A stretch of 64,000 nucleotides of DNA, taken from Nothophaeocryptopus gaeumannii. Its lineage: Eukaryota; Ascomycota; Dothideomycetes; Mycosphaerellales; Mycosphaerellaceae. Shown here piece by piece: positions 47,302-58,214 of the stretch; the first letter of the stretch is position 1; every line of letters begins with the position of its first letter. The position numbers were made by a program, and so were the translations under genes. The stretch is from NCBI GenBank assembly GCA_031771865.1, contig JASISA010000042.1, positions 1 through 64,000 of the forward strand, given 5' to 3'. The notes under the pieces are model-generated. The model ran no database searches. It was given only the letters and a program-made list of their open reading frames with translations, and was not told where the DNA came from.

Positions 47302-47631
47302 CGCGGCAGTAGTATTCTGTAGTTTTGACGGGGAGAATGTTGATGTAGCTAAGATAGTAAGCAAAGGAAAAGAAAGAGTAGATATACGAGTGCTGCGAGT
47401 GAAAAGGACAATAGTAGTACTTACAATAGCATCAGTTCAAAATAGCAATACGGCCTACGCAGCCTGCTATTGTCCAGCTATGACTGCTTCATAACAACAG
47501 CAAGCCGCGCAGGCCGTCTGCGAGTGTGCTGCGAGTGTTTTAGGCGATAGCGACGCCTGTATAGATGAGAAAGGGCCATATTAGTGTAACTGAGGTTGGT
47601 AGATTTGAGGTCAAAGTAACGTGACACTATG

Positions 47632-47669
47632 AAGTTGATATCACCCTTAGTCATGAACAGGGCTCTGCC
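47632..47669 (-). repeat. Right 38-bp terminal inverted repeat of the nested element
   Basis: Reverse complement begins GGCAGAGCCCTGTTCATGAC. Pairs with 42816-42853. Confidence 0.92.
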
Positions 47670-47673
47670 TGCC

Positions 47674-47701
47674 AGTCTCAACCGAATTGCGATACCCAGT
47701 A
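47674..47701 (-). repeat. Right 28-bp terminal inverted repeat of the outer element
   Basis: Reverse complement is identical to 39182-39209. It lies only four bases beyond the nested element's right end. Confidence 0.9.
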
Positions 47702-50700
47702 CCATCAGTCTCCACCCTCAGCCAAGGCCTATGCTCATATCATCCTGGTCTCCCCGTATCGCTCTGTTGCTCTACGCACTCATTTTCATTCCGTCTGACT
47801 TCAATACTTATCACCTGAACGAATTGACTACTTTGAAGGACAGATCAAGAGCCTCCAAATCTTGCGCTTAAACTGAAATCTGAAACGAAGCAAATCCTCA
47901 TCGGCTCGGTCCCCTTGGCATCACCCCATCATGCCCGTCTTCGCAAACTTTCGTCCAAACTTCGGGCCGTCATCGTTACATCAAAGGGCCAAACCCAACG
48001 CTATTACACTCTCTCTATAACGTCCGCCTGCTCTGCTTACTCATACCCCTTCTGTCTAGTATGAAGCTGTTGATTTGGCCGAAGGAGTTTCAGGACTCTC
48101 CTTTGGCTTCGGCCTACGTTTAGGGACATATTTGACTCGCTACATCCGCCGGATCCCTCTGCTCTGCAACGCAACCATACGTGCCAGTACGCATTCCCTC
48201 ACATCTGCGTGAGCTGATCAGTTTGAAGCGTCATGCGAGCACTTTCTTATCATTGAAACGACGCCAGGGCCAATACCTGCACAACGAGCTCACGCGATCT
48301 GCATCTCGCCGGCTTATCGAGTTGTGCAGCTCAATCAGTACGTTCATCATGATTTTATTACTTCAATCTGAAAAAAGCGGTACGCAGTATTGTGACGCTT
48401 TCCTGAAACTAGGCAAGCTACCCATCTCCTCTCTGCGTTCCTAGGAAGCTCTGTGTTTCATTGCAGACGTTATCGTTGCTGGATGAGACGCCCCGTTTGG
48501 AGAGTACGTCCTGTCAGTGGCCGACCCATCGACCTCTACGACCACCCTAGCTTTTGTTGACCATACCGTGCACACACTCAACACCCACTCCGTGCATCCA
48601 GTTAGGGAAGAGTGCGGCAACCACGCTTCGTCAATTGGCTTAGCGGTCTCCTAGTACTGAGTATTACTGACTGTCTCTATAGCGATATTCCTCTACGACT
48701 ACACCTTACCAACCAACATTAGTATATGCGGAGATATCTTTTGCAAAATCTGCATTACAACTTGGCCACGCGACAAGGTCAATTGCCTAACTCGTCGTAT
48801 TCACGATCGGTCCGGTCATCTGGTCTCCTTTAGCTAAGAGCCCGAAAAGCCATTGACTGCTCATGAACATATGCTAGCCTGTCTTACGTAGCCGCAAGCC
48901 CGCAGCGGTATCGGGGACCTGTCAGCGAATGCCGATAATCCTCTACCCGGGTGCTAGGCGGGACTGCTACACCAGTCAGGTCTTTGAAATTGCTTCATTG
49001 CCCTACGTACACGTCCGCATTCCGTCTCCGCTCTCTATCCACACATGGTGAAAGACCTTGGGAAGGCTTTTCCAACCTCAAACTTCTTTTACTCCTTCCT
49101 ATCTACAATATTTCTAGGTCTCGCTGTGCCCCCAATGCGTCGCATTCGGCTGACGATATCGAGGTATCTTCCTAAAAAAACCGTGGGTCGTGTCTTTCAG
49201 CTTAAGTATCCAACTTCTGACTGGTGCGTCTCTTCGTTCTTTTAAGGACTGCCTCCACGCTCACCTCACTCGTTCTTTTTCGGCCGAAACGTAGATGCAC
49301 GAATAGACGGGCAAAGCCTCGAGACCTCAGCTGAGACGGCGGTCCATACTGCCCGACGGATGATCGCTCTGTTCTCTTCGGAGCTTCTTCACCTCTTAAT
49401 CCATGCTTCACTGCATTTGAATTGGCCTACTGTTACACAAGCCGGGCAGGGGCAACGGCTGGCAAACCGTAGTTGTAACTTCAGACACCCACGTAGATAG
49501 CACATTAACACACTTCACACATACTTTGTACCTCCCACAGTGTACAGAACAGCCTCGAGGATCTATTAATGTAGGTCAACCATTTGGAGCGTTGACCACA
49601 GAAGAGGCTCACATTGCTTTTCTTCATTGCATGGTCTCGCCAGAAGCCCGATTCATCTACGAGTATCTGACCAATGGCTAGCTCTACGTGGCAAGATCGT
49701 TGTCGTGTTTGGCACATGTCCAAAGCTCAACTCCATACCCTCTCTGGATCTACCAGCACTACACAGCAATCATCGTCGAACTGAAGTTATTCTAAGCGGA
49801 GTACGACAGCTTGTCTTAACCACACGGGTCTCGACGCTATGCTCATCGATCTCCGGGATAGGTGCAAGCGGGGACTCGGGAACAAGTCCTGTAAAGGCTT
49901 TACAGCACCTTACAATCTCTGCACTTTTTGCTCACGCTAGGCAACAGCTTCCCTTTAAAACGGTTCCTTACCGCCAATAGGTTCGCGAAGCAAGGAGTAT
50001 TAGACAGCGCACGACGAGGACGTATCTTCGAGTATCGGACTGCTGTACTAGAGATGTTTCTATGCTTCGATGCGACGCATTTATTTCCCTCGCACTTGGC
50101 TAGCGAATTGCATTAGAAACAAAAAGTCGTCCTGCCTTCAGGCTTGCTTGCACCACCTCCCATGTTCAAAATGTAGTTAAAGCCCTCGCTCTTCAAGTCA
50201 CATCTCCGATCGTCTAATGCCGCTCTGCACAATGACCAAAACGAATCTCATCTTTGGAGCACCTTGGAAAAGGATATGTTCTCCCGCTCTGACCATTCTC
50301 CGTCGAGATTTCAGTTTAATCTGGTTCCTTCTCCCAGACTGATCTCCGCTGATGGGCCTGAAGTTCGCTTCCGAAAGTTCAGTTCTGCCTGGCGGAATTT
50401 ACTCGCCATCATGCCGTGTCAGTTGCCATCAAAGTCAAAGGCTCGGAACGACATCGATACTTTGTCGACCAAGCTGCAAGTACGAGTGCGAATGTTCAAC
50501 TGTCCGAGCCACTCGAGCGCTTTCTAAGGAATCCTGGACATCGAAGGCCAGAAGAGTATGTCGAGGGTACGGACTGGTAGTATTACCCCGTGTGTCGGCA
50601 AGACAGGATGCGGCAGAATTTGCTGATGCGCTCGACTGCTCAGGGCTGCTTGGGGGGGTTGCTGTCTAGGCGTGATTGCTGCAAATGTGAGCGACAGCAC

Positions 50701-51090
50701 ACATTCGCGTCGAAAACAGCATCTGTATGTCTTTCTTGAGGATCCTCTAGTCTGCTAGTGTCTACTGAGGCGGTATGATGGAGATGAGGTTCTGATGCCT
50801 CTCGGATGTGAGTGCTCTGTGATATAGACTGGGAAGAGGCATGGTAGTGAAAGGTGATCTGATGCCGAGAAGTGAAGGACAACAGATCAACTGACAGAAT
50901 GGGAAGCATTTGGACATGTGATAAGATAGTTAGGTTGTGTTGGGAATAACAACATGCGAGTTGAATAGTAGTGAGCTCAGAGACACGATCAAAAGGATCC
51001 GTAAGTATGGATTAGTGAGTTCTCTGTCCATATACTATATGGCTTTCGTAGGCTTGTCAGTCTTGACGTCGATGTCGGTCAGTTGGATAC
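47702..51090. other. Decayed DNA to the right of the transposons
   Basis: No supported gene. Stretches such as 49620-50115 read like protein in pieces separated by stops (HYTAIIVELKLF, FPLKRFLTANRFAKQG), suggesting an old, heavily mutated gene or mobile-element relic. No terminal repeats were seen. Confidence 0.35.
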
Positions 51091-51985
51091 TCACAAATTA
51101 TGCATCATATGAACAGACTTCTTCTTTGCGTCGTTGCGTACTCTCGCAAGGAACACATGCACCTCCCCAAGCGTCCATCCAAGCGCCTTCGTGAAGAGAG
51201 CCACACTGAAGGCTTCGAGACCGTCAAGCATCTGTGTCATGTTTGCGGCTCCGATTCGTCTCTGTCCGGAAGTCAGCACCTGCCATTGGCTTATTCCGGT
51301 GCGTATCTGCTCCAACCAGAGTGATATCTTTCGGCCAAGGCCCAAGTGGAAGCTTGAAGATCTCTTCATGCACGTTCTCGAAGCCAGCATGTTCCATCCA
51401 CTTCTTCAAATGGGTACCGGGAGAAGCTGTCCGACCGATGCTGTCACACGCTTGGATCAAAAGCTCGTACATCTTGATGACGTTGCTGCCTTCGGGTATT
51501 GAGTCGTCTTCGGAGTAGTTGTTCAAGTCGAAATCTTGGAACTCAGCCCAGCCGCCAAGGTTGGTCTGCTCGTAGCATCTCGCCATCAGCGCTGGCCAAT
51601 CTTGGATAGAGCCAGCCATGTAACGGGAGTGTATGAGATCGAAGCTGGGCCTTGGTGGCCAAGCACTTTCCACATCATCGACTTCAAATTGCAAATTGGG
51701 AGGAACCCATCTCGGCTGAATCGGACTCAAATCATTCGCCACTACTTCAGACCCGCCGTAGTGGTCAGCAGCTTCGATAGCCCAAATTCCAGTTCCTGTC
51801 CCGATGTCTAAGATTCGAGAGGGCTCCTCCACAGGTGCGAGATAAAGTCTGCCGCCTATGAGTAGGGTGAAGATGCTGTGAAAGAGGTCCAGCCGATCCT
51901 GTTCCTCTTCATCATTCGGGAAATTGTAAGCGCCTTCGTGGTAGGCATGAAACCTGCGGCCATGGATCCAATTGTAGCTTTCCAC
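51091..51985 (-). CDS. LaeA-like SAM-dependent methyltransferase, damaged 5' end
   Basis: Exon 1 (51317-51985) carries HGRRFHAYHEGAYNFPNDEE, the entry motif of fungal LaeA/TAM-type methyltransferases, and the SAM site RILDIGTGTGIWAIE. Exon 2 (51091-51261), after a 55-nt intron, gives MLDGLEAFSVALFTKALGW and ARVRNDAKKKSVHMMHN. The family includes LaeA, a regulator of secondary metabolism, and biosynthetic methyltransferases. The first codon at 51985 is GTG, not ATG. The frame is open upstream (SYASSLTSSVESYNW), and a plausible acidic first exon (ESDSGYTEDE) near 52100 runs into TAG codons. The gene is probably non-functional or has a start I cannot see. It is divergent from the O-methyltransferase at 52635. 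Confidence 0.75.
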
Positions 51986-52634
51986 ACTAGACGTCAGGGA
52001 CGAGGCATAACTCCGACTGGCCCTGTTTATCAGCTTGTTACCGTCTTCGGGAGAACAGCACCACGCTACTCATACTACTCGTCCTCTGTGTAGCCGGAGT
52101 CAGACTCTGCTCCTGGCTCCTATTTGATATCAGTACCGGGCTAGCTGCAGCATATTCCGCTCTCGCATACACACCAACGCCTCCACCACGCCTCCATCCG
52201 GAGCTGCCGGCGCTGCCATTTCCCGAAATCCGTGGAGAAAGTTGGGTCGTGCAAATTGTTGAGCTAAGCTAGGGATATCACAGTGATAAGAATGTCAAGT
52301 CCTTCGAGAACGCAATCGTGCGGCCCGCCCGGCACTCGTCAAAGTTATTAACTTGCTGTTCCACATGTCTCCCCGGCCGTCTCATGCATCCCATCACAAT
52401 CCCAGCATGCGTTCCGTGCGGTATTCCACCAATCTTCAGCTCCGAATGCCTGCAAACAGCTGTTCAGCCGATGAGCCGGCCATTCGCCGTGCCACGTCAG
52501 ACGAACCTTCTATCCTCCTTGAGAACGTGCGCTTCCTCTTCTGTTCCTCTGGACCACAACTTCGGATCTTCGTCCGATCAATTGTCCAAAAACGATCACT
52601 GGGCCGCTTCGTACACTCAATTCGGACCGACGGC
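51986..52634. promoter_or_regulatory. Divergent intergenic region between two methyltransferases
   Basis: This 650-bp gap separates the LaeA-like (minus) and O-methyltransferase (plus) genes and should hold both promoters and the damaged first exon of the former. The plus frame is open from 52353, so a longer O-methyltransferase N-terminus cannot be excluded. No specific operator was recognised. Confidence 0.4.
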
Positions 52635-54009
52635 ATGGCTCCTGCAGCATCGACATCCCGGCTGACCGACTTGGCGAACGAGATTGCACATTTTACGAAG
52701 ATCGTGGACGACTACATCACCTCACAAGGCATCACTTTATCTTTTGATGTCGACGCAGCAGACTCGTTTCCATCCAATGCGCCTTCAGAAGTCCTGGAAG
52801 CAAGAAGGATCGTCAAAGAAGCCACTTCCGATCTCAACCAGCTGGTCATCGGGCCGGCGGAACATTTACGATGGCACGCATGTCTCTATCATGACATGTC
52901 AAGTCTGAGATATATATACCACTTCAGGCTTGCTGAACATATACCTCTTGCTGGATCGATCTCATTCGCCGAGCTTGCAAGCAAGGCAGATGTGGACGAA
53001 TTCCAAGCAAGACGGGTGCTGCGACACGCAATGACCAATCGACTCTTCCGTGAGCCCAAAGCGGGATATGTAGCGCACACAGCCGGTTCAGCACTACTGG
53101 TCCGGAATTGTGGCGTGCGAGACTGGGTTGGATACACGACCGAGGAGAGCTTCTTGTGTGCAGCGAAAGTTGTGGAGGCTACCGAGAAATGGGACGTCTC
53201 AGATCAAAAAGACCATACAGCATACAACTTGGCATTCGACACGCCCTTGCCAATGTTCGAACATATCAGCCAGTTCCCGGAGCGAGCTGAGAGATTTGCG
53301 AACACGATGATCGACATGACGAGTACGGATGGATACAACATACGGCATTTGGTAGACGGGTTCAATTGGGGCGGCCTGGAGAGCCAAGCCCTGGTCATCG
53401 ATGTGTGTCTGGATCTCGTACTTATATTATGTGCATACTGATCCGGATTGATAGGTTGGAGGCTCGACCGGTCATGCAAGTGTAGCAATCGCGGAGAAGA
53501 ATCCGCATCTGAAGTTCATCGTCCAAGATCTCCCCAACGTCGTTGCGCAAGGCCAGGAGCTACTGGAAGCCCACCCAAGTGATGACATTCGAAAAAAAAT
53601 AACTTTTGAGACCCACGACTTCTTCACGACACAGCCATCCAAAGACGCAGCAATCTATCTCCTCCGGTTCATCCTGCACGATCACCCAGACAGCCCATCA
53701 GTCAACATACTCAAATCCATCATTCCCGCTCTCAGGCGAGGAGCTCGATTGGTGGTCATGGACGGCGTTCTGCCAGAGCCCAACACACTTCCGCGGAGTG
53801 AAGAGAGGACGATACGAATTATGGACATGGAGATGATGACGACTTTCAATTCCTGCGAGAGAGACCGAGCTCAATGGGAAGCATTGTTCCGGGCAGCGGA
53901 TCCAAGGCTGAAACTGAAGAACGTAGTGAAGCCTTTCGGGAGTGTCAATTCAATTATGGAGATTGTTTTTGAAGATGATCAGGCAGCGGCGGGCGCTCTG
54001 CCATCATGA
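52635..54009 (+). CDS. O-methyltransferase (plant-type/COMT-like), secondary metabolism
   Basis: Exon 1 (52635-53402) and exon 2 (53455-54009) join across a 52-nt intron to give 440 residues without damage. The ATG at 52635 fits the usual N-terminus of fungal members (LTDLANEIAHFTKIVDDYI). A winged-helix dimerisation part (FAELASKADVDEFQARRVLR) precedes the SAM-binding VIDVGGSTGHASVAIAE (about 254-270). The catalytic His is in LLRFILHDHPDS, and EIVFEDD is near the end. The enzyme methylates a hydroxyl on a small aromatic or polyketide product. Its neighbour is a LaeA-like methyltransferase, but no synthase gene is present in the window, so no full cluster is visible. Confidence 0.92.
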
Positions 54010-54432
54010 GAGAACGGATGCCCGGTAGCAAGTTTTCAGATTACAAGCAAAGCTTTAGACGGTCGACGGGATCTTCAACGGCCTTCTCTCGGTGGCGTAA
54101 ATCATCAGCGCGCATCTGGTATGGCCTCGTGGTCGAAGTTGGGTGACTTCCATTGCTCTCCAAAAGATACACTCTCAACAATTGCGCTGTGTGCTTGGCG
54201 GGAACATCAATAATAAAGCATGAATCCTCTTTGAGGTCGAGAGTGCGGAAGTACGGACCAGAATGGCATTGTCGACATGAGTTATTGCGCGTTGAGAAGT
54301 CTAATGTGCTTTACGCCCGACACCGTCAGTCTACAAAACATCCCTATTCCTCTCTCAATCCGTCGTTCTTTCCTCGCCCATAATAGGCACTCATAATATC
54401 CATCCCAACATGACTACAGCTCACAACTTGAC
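54010..54432. other. Intergenic, nothing seen
   Basis: Short frames only. Confidence 0.45.
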
Positions 54433-55243
54433 ATGCACATCACGACCTTGCCGCAACGCCTAAACAATATATCTGACGAGACTGGTCTGATCGTGTTGTA
54501 TGAGATAATTCTCCGGAAACTCAACATCTCCGCAATGCCCACCGGATCTTCTCACTCTATGTACCGCAACATGGACCCAGGCACTCTACTGGTCACAAAC
54601 TGGCAGGAATGGAAGGCCATTAGGACTTTCACAGCAAGCGGCAGCAAGCTCGGCAAAACGGCTAAAGAAGCTCAAACAAAGCGCCCTCAGAGCAAGGACT
54701 GCTCACTGCTCCTTAACTTGTGCTACCCAAAATGCCGAATCGAACTGGTCACCGACAGATTGGCCGCACTTCTGTGTCCTATCTACGCAGTCACTGACAA
54801 CACGCTCCAGAGCTTCAATCGACTCGAAGTTGTCTACCCGATTCAATTCAGAAAGGTCCCAGGGCCAGGAGAGCTGATCATGCCCACCGTCTACATCGAG
54901 GCCGGTATCATAATTGACGAGCAGCTAGACAACACTTGGCAGATCACCACTATCGCTCCCGAGCTACTGCACCCATGAAACCTTCAAGGCGATAACTGTG
55001 CGCAGATCGTGTACTGGATCGTCAACCAGGGTCAAACCACGTGTGGTAAACCACTGCCAAAAGGAACATGCGGGAGGCTTGAATCTGCGCTCACGTCAGA
55101 GGATCTACCAGTATTTCGCGTATCTCCTGGACATCGACATTCCGAATAACTTCCGTCCGCCGTTCCACTGGATACATGTGGACTACGATACGACCAAGAC
55201 GCAGTATCAGGAGTTCTTCTGGGAGGACGTGGATGATAAGTAG
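54433..55243 (+). pseudogene. Hypothetical protein, probably decayed
   Basis: An ATG at 54433 gives 181 codons (MHITTLPQRLNNISDETGL, LLLNLCYPKCRIELVTDRLA, LIMPTVYIEAGIIIDEQLD) to a TGA at 54976. A second coding-like piece in another frame (RQRIYQYFAYLLDIDIPNN, HWIHVDYDTTKTQYQEFF) ends at 55243. The first residues recall the LPQELxNxI start of fungal hypothetical families. The two pieces may be one gene with a broken frame or two exons. Function unknown. Confidence 0.35.
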
Positions 55244-55956
55244 ACGGATTTCAATGGGTTGCAGGAGAAATTTTGGACCGAGGGTGGGGTCGAGCGGCGC
55301 TCCGGATGAGGACATTGCACTCATGGCCAGAATATTACGGGACTTTGTTGCTTTGTGGGGACATGGACGGCTGAGGTGTTTGTTTCTTCGCAAAACTAAT
55401 CTGCGACTCTGATCTTGTTCGCTTCTCAACTGCCCCTAGGGCATCTGCCTCTCCCTGAGGCATGCGGCATCATGCGAGTGCAGAAATAGAAACTAATTTT
55501 ATCAAAACATGTCCCTCGCTTCCGCTGTGACCTCTTTTTATTTTGACAGTCTTTAGAACACATTACTTTCACTCTGTCTATCCCTGATTGTCCTTTACTT
55601 GATGTTTTCGCGAAAGAGCTCACCTTTGGGTCTATCCTAGGGCAGGATATTAGCTAGTATATCGAATCTCTTCGTCTCAGGAAAGACCGGGACGAGAAAG
55701 TCGGACGATAACACGGATGAGCTGGACAAAATCGGAGCGGAATGACGACGAGACTGGAAAGGATTGAGGATGTATCTACAGATGCAACTTTTCGTTGAAG
55801 ACCGTCTGCTATCCTAAGACAGTCACACGTATTCCAAAATCTCGCTCTTGTATCATGCAGTCATTTTGCAGCATCAGGAATCAGTATGCTCCTATCCCAG
55901 CTTCATTCTTTCAACCATGCGTCAAACTCGTACTTCCCAGATCTCATACCAATCGT
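55244..55956. other. Intergenic, nothing seen
   Basis: No recognisable gene or repeat. Confidence 0.4.
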
Positions 55957-57101
55957 CTACGGGTCAAGAGTACCCATGCAGACCCTATCGGCCGCAAGCG
56001 TCATGTCCCACAAGAAGCACTCGGTGCAGCCCACGAATTGGTAGGACGCATCACGCTGGCAAGTCACACTAAGGCAGATCGGGTTGCGCTGGACAGCACG
56101 CTCAGCCAGCCATAGCGGGTTGCCGCTTGTCTCCTGGCTGTAGTCAGTGCCTTCTGGATACTGCTCAGCCAGCATCTCCTCAGCTGACTTCTGGTAGATC
56201 GTGCCCTTGCGGAGAGCGTCAGCGTGCGCCGTGAGCTTGGCAATCGCGTCGTTTGCGCCATTGCCGCCGAGCTGGACTGGCTTGAGGGAGATAGGAGGAT
56301 CGATGCGCTGAGTCGTGGCGACATCGTGGCCGGAGACCTTGGCGTAGACCTCCTTGAAGTGTGGGAGGTATGGAGATTGCTAAGATGGGAGCTTCTCGAG
56401 CTGGGCGAAGAGCTGCTCGTGGATGAGAGGAGCAGCATCGATGACGGTGCCGGTGGCGTCGTAGAAGCGGGCAACGCCGTCGTCGCCGATGTGGACGAAC
56501 GAGCCTGTAGATTTCTTGAGGGACTTGATGATAGACTCCGCCTGGAGAGGGATTAGTGAGATGGAATTACGTTGGCAGTCTTCAGATAGCTTACCCCTGC
56601 CGCGGCGGACTATAAGGCGATCGCACGCTCGGCGATCTGGGTCGATGTTGGGATAGCGGAAAGAGTAGCAGTCTCAGTGCGCTGAGGAGGGGAATTTAGT
56701 ATGTGCTTGTCCATGTCGGCGCAAATACTAGTGCGAACGTATGAAAGGGTCATGAAGATGATCTCGGCCGTCTATGGGACGGCAGACATGATCTGGGACT
56801 CCTGAAAGCCGTGTCTTGCGGTGAACTTCTCTCGAGAATTGTGGGATGATGTGTTGAGGTATACCTGAAGAGCGGCGGTGACGGTCAAAGCGAGACCGCT
56901 CGCAGCAAGAAGATAGGAAAGAGACGCATGATGACAGTGCTGTCTGCCTTGTGCAGTCCTGGTACTGTCCGGGTGTTTGGTGAATGCATGTAGTAGTTTG
57001 GACAAGTTGCGAGTGTGGTGGAAGAGGTCGATTTGGCGTTCAGGGCTGAGGGCGGAGGTCTGATCTGGGCTGGATGAAATACGAGCCAGGGCTGAAATCA
57101 T
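55957..57101 (-). pseudogene. Hypothetical membrane protein, in-frame stop
   Basis: An ATG at 57101 opens a frame with a hydrophobic helix (SLSYLLAASGLALTVTAALQ) near residue 80. Further exons follow. The best preserved (55957-56541, after a CTCCAG acceptor) reads AESIIKSLKKSTGSFVHIGD, then LIHEQLFAQLEKLPS. It meets TAG at 56380-56382 and continues as QSPYLPHFKEVYAKVSGHDV and PLWLAERAVQRNPI to 55957. Exons between 56542 and 56770 are unclear. The HIGDDGVARFYDATG block looks like a conserved fungal hypothetical family. It is divergent from the membrane-protein gene at 57417. Confidence 0.4.
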
Positions 57102-57416
57102 TACGACCCGGTTGCTATGTACCAAGCCCGGCAGTCAATCGCGTACGTGAATGCTCAGCAGCCAATCAGAACACTTTCACATGCCCGCGAATACGCAAAG
57201 ACTTCTGGCAAGACCCAAATTTCGTAACGCAACTCGCCAGATTCGGCGACGCGCGCTGCATGTGAAGCTGGTCGCCGAATCCAGTCACATGAACACAAAA
57301 CCGACGATGAACGCGCATCAACCGAAGTTTCTGCTCCAGGTAACTGTTCCGTGCACTCCCACGGTACAACAGCAGCAGCTCACGTAATACAGCAGTCGAA
57401 CACTTTGAGCGCCGCC

Positions 57417-58214
57417 ATGCCTTTCGTCCCTCGACCCGGCCGGAAACTCTTCCTCGCGCCCTTCGAAGGCACCGACTACTCTCGTTTCAAATTCCGCGCC
57501 ATCATCTCTTGGACCCTGAACCCACTCTTCTGCATCGTCATCATCTTCCTAGGAATTAGCCTCGCCCGAATCAAGAGAAAGAGCATAAGAACCTGCAGAC
57601 ACAACTCCTCCCTCGAACGGCGACTCGAAGAAGCGGCCCTGCACGATGAGGACGATCTTCGCATGTCGCACGCACGGCGAGAAGGAGCAGAAGCATGCGG
57701 GACACGGCTGGGGGAATACACAAGACCACCAATGATCGGCGATGCCTTTGCCAGCTCAGGCCTCGAGACTCCCGAGCCGTTCTCGCCGTCAAAAGCCGAA
57801 TTTGGCGCGGAGGACACTGGAGCCAGACTGGGAGAAGATCTGAACGCAGTGGAGATGCAACCGCTCAGCCGCCCTGGGTGGAGCCAAAGGGATAGGAGGT
57901 CATGGCTACCAATGGTCAAGAAGACGATCGAGAAAGAAGAGGCTTTGTTCCTCAAGAAGGGCGAGGAGATTGAAGCCCGAAACAAAGCATTGGCGGAGAA
58001 GCTCGGTCTGGGCAAGGGAAAGACGCGAGAGGAGAGCGCGATGGAGAAGAGGAAGCGTCTAGAGGAGTAAGAGCAGCAGGTCAGATACAGCGAGGAGTCG
58101 GTGACGAGCAGCATGAGCCCGGTCTCTCCCGTCAGCCCAAGTAGTGCCGGGAGACAGTCTCGCGTGTCGTGGCATGCTCGAGAAGACGGGCTGTCTGCCA
58201 TTGAGGAAGAATGA
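57417..58214 (+). CDS. Single-pass membrane protein with coiled coil, internal TAA
   Basis: The ATG at 57417 gives MPFVPRPGRKLFLAPFEG, then one transmembrane helix (IISWTLNPLFCIVIIFLGIS, about 29-49) and a basic stop-transfer KRKS. A long cytosolic part follows with a charged coiled coil (KKGEEIEARNKALAEKLGLG). At 58068-58070 a TAA ends the frame, but the same frame continues in good coding sequence (QQVRYSEESVTSSMSPVSPV, SWHAREDGLSAIEEE) to a TGA at 58212. CAA or GAA at the TAA would give a 265-residue protein; otherwise it is truncated at 217. Function unknown. Confidence 0.65.

Larger units (their letters stand above)
42881..47540. repeat. Dispersed CACTCG(C/T)AG motif, about 35-40 copies
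   Basis: The nonamer CACTCGYAG and close variants recur in clusters only inside the nested element. Forward clusters lie at 42881-42932, 43445-43484, 44290-44380, 46560-46605 and 46835-46855. Reverse-complement clusters (CTRCGAGTG) lie at 44900-44975, 45165-45195, 45755-45810, 45895-45955, 47071-47105, 47385-47400 and 47515-47540. In three places it coincides with inferred intron 3' ends, where its terminal YAG is the acceptor. It is present in coding as well as noncoding parts. Confidence 0.8.
42816..47669. mobile_element. Nested 4.85-kb transposon with rve-type integrase and two accessory genes
   Basis: Terminal inverted repeats of 38 bp (one mismatch) start GGCAGAGCCCTGTTCATGAC at 42816 and, reversed, at 47669. 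Near-identical TGCCCAGT (left) and TGCCAGT (right) flank it and may be an imperfect target duplication. It holds an rve-type DDE integrase gene (42939-44711, plus), a second plus-strand ORF (44742-46511) and a minus-strand Cys-cluster/coiled-coil gene (46620-47301). The integrase resembles the eukaryotic transposon group that Repbase calls IS3EU (from memory). It inserted beside the right TIR of the Tc1-like element, so it is the younger of the two. Confidence 0.8.
39182..47701. mobile_element. Tc1/mariner-like transposon carrying a nested element
   Basis: The two ends carry a perfect 28-bp inverted repeat beginning TACTGGGTATCGCAATTCGG (39182-39209 and, reversed, 47674-47701). The outer TA on both sides fits the TA target duplication of Tc1/mariner elements. 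Inside are a DD34E transposase (39407-40582, plus), an accessory gene on the minus strand (about 40807-42650) and a second transposon (42816-47669) next to the right TIR. Without the insert the element would be about 3.7 kb, long for a Tc1-type element. The transposase and accessory frames carry many stops, so this copy is dead. Confidence 0.8.

Noticed and set aside
42816..47669. LTR retrotransposon or retrovirus-like origin of the integrase
   Set aside because: No reverse transcriptase, protease or direct LTRs; ends are inverted repeats.
23136..58070. Programmed stop-codon readthrough as the explanation of the in-frame stops
   Set aside because: Stops differ in type and context and co-occur with frameshifts; mutation or sequence error is simpler.
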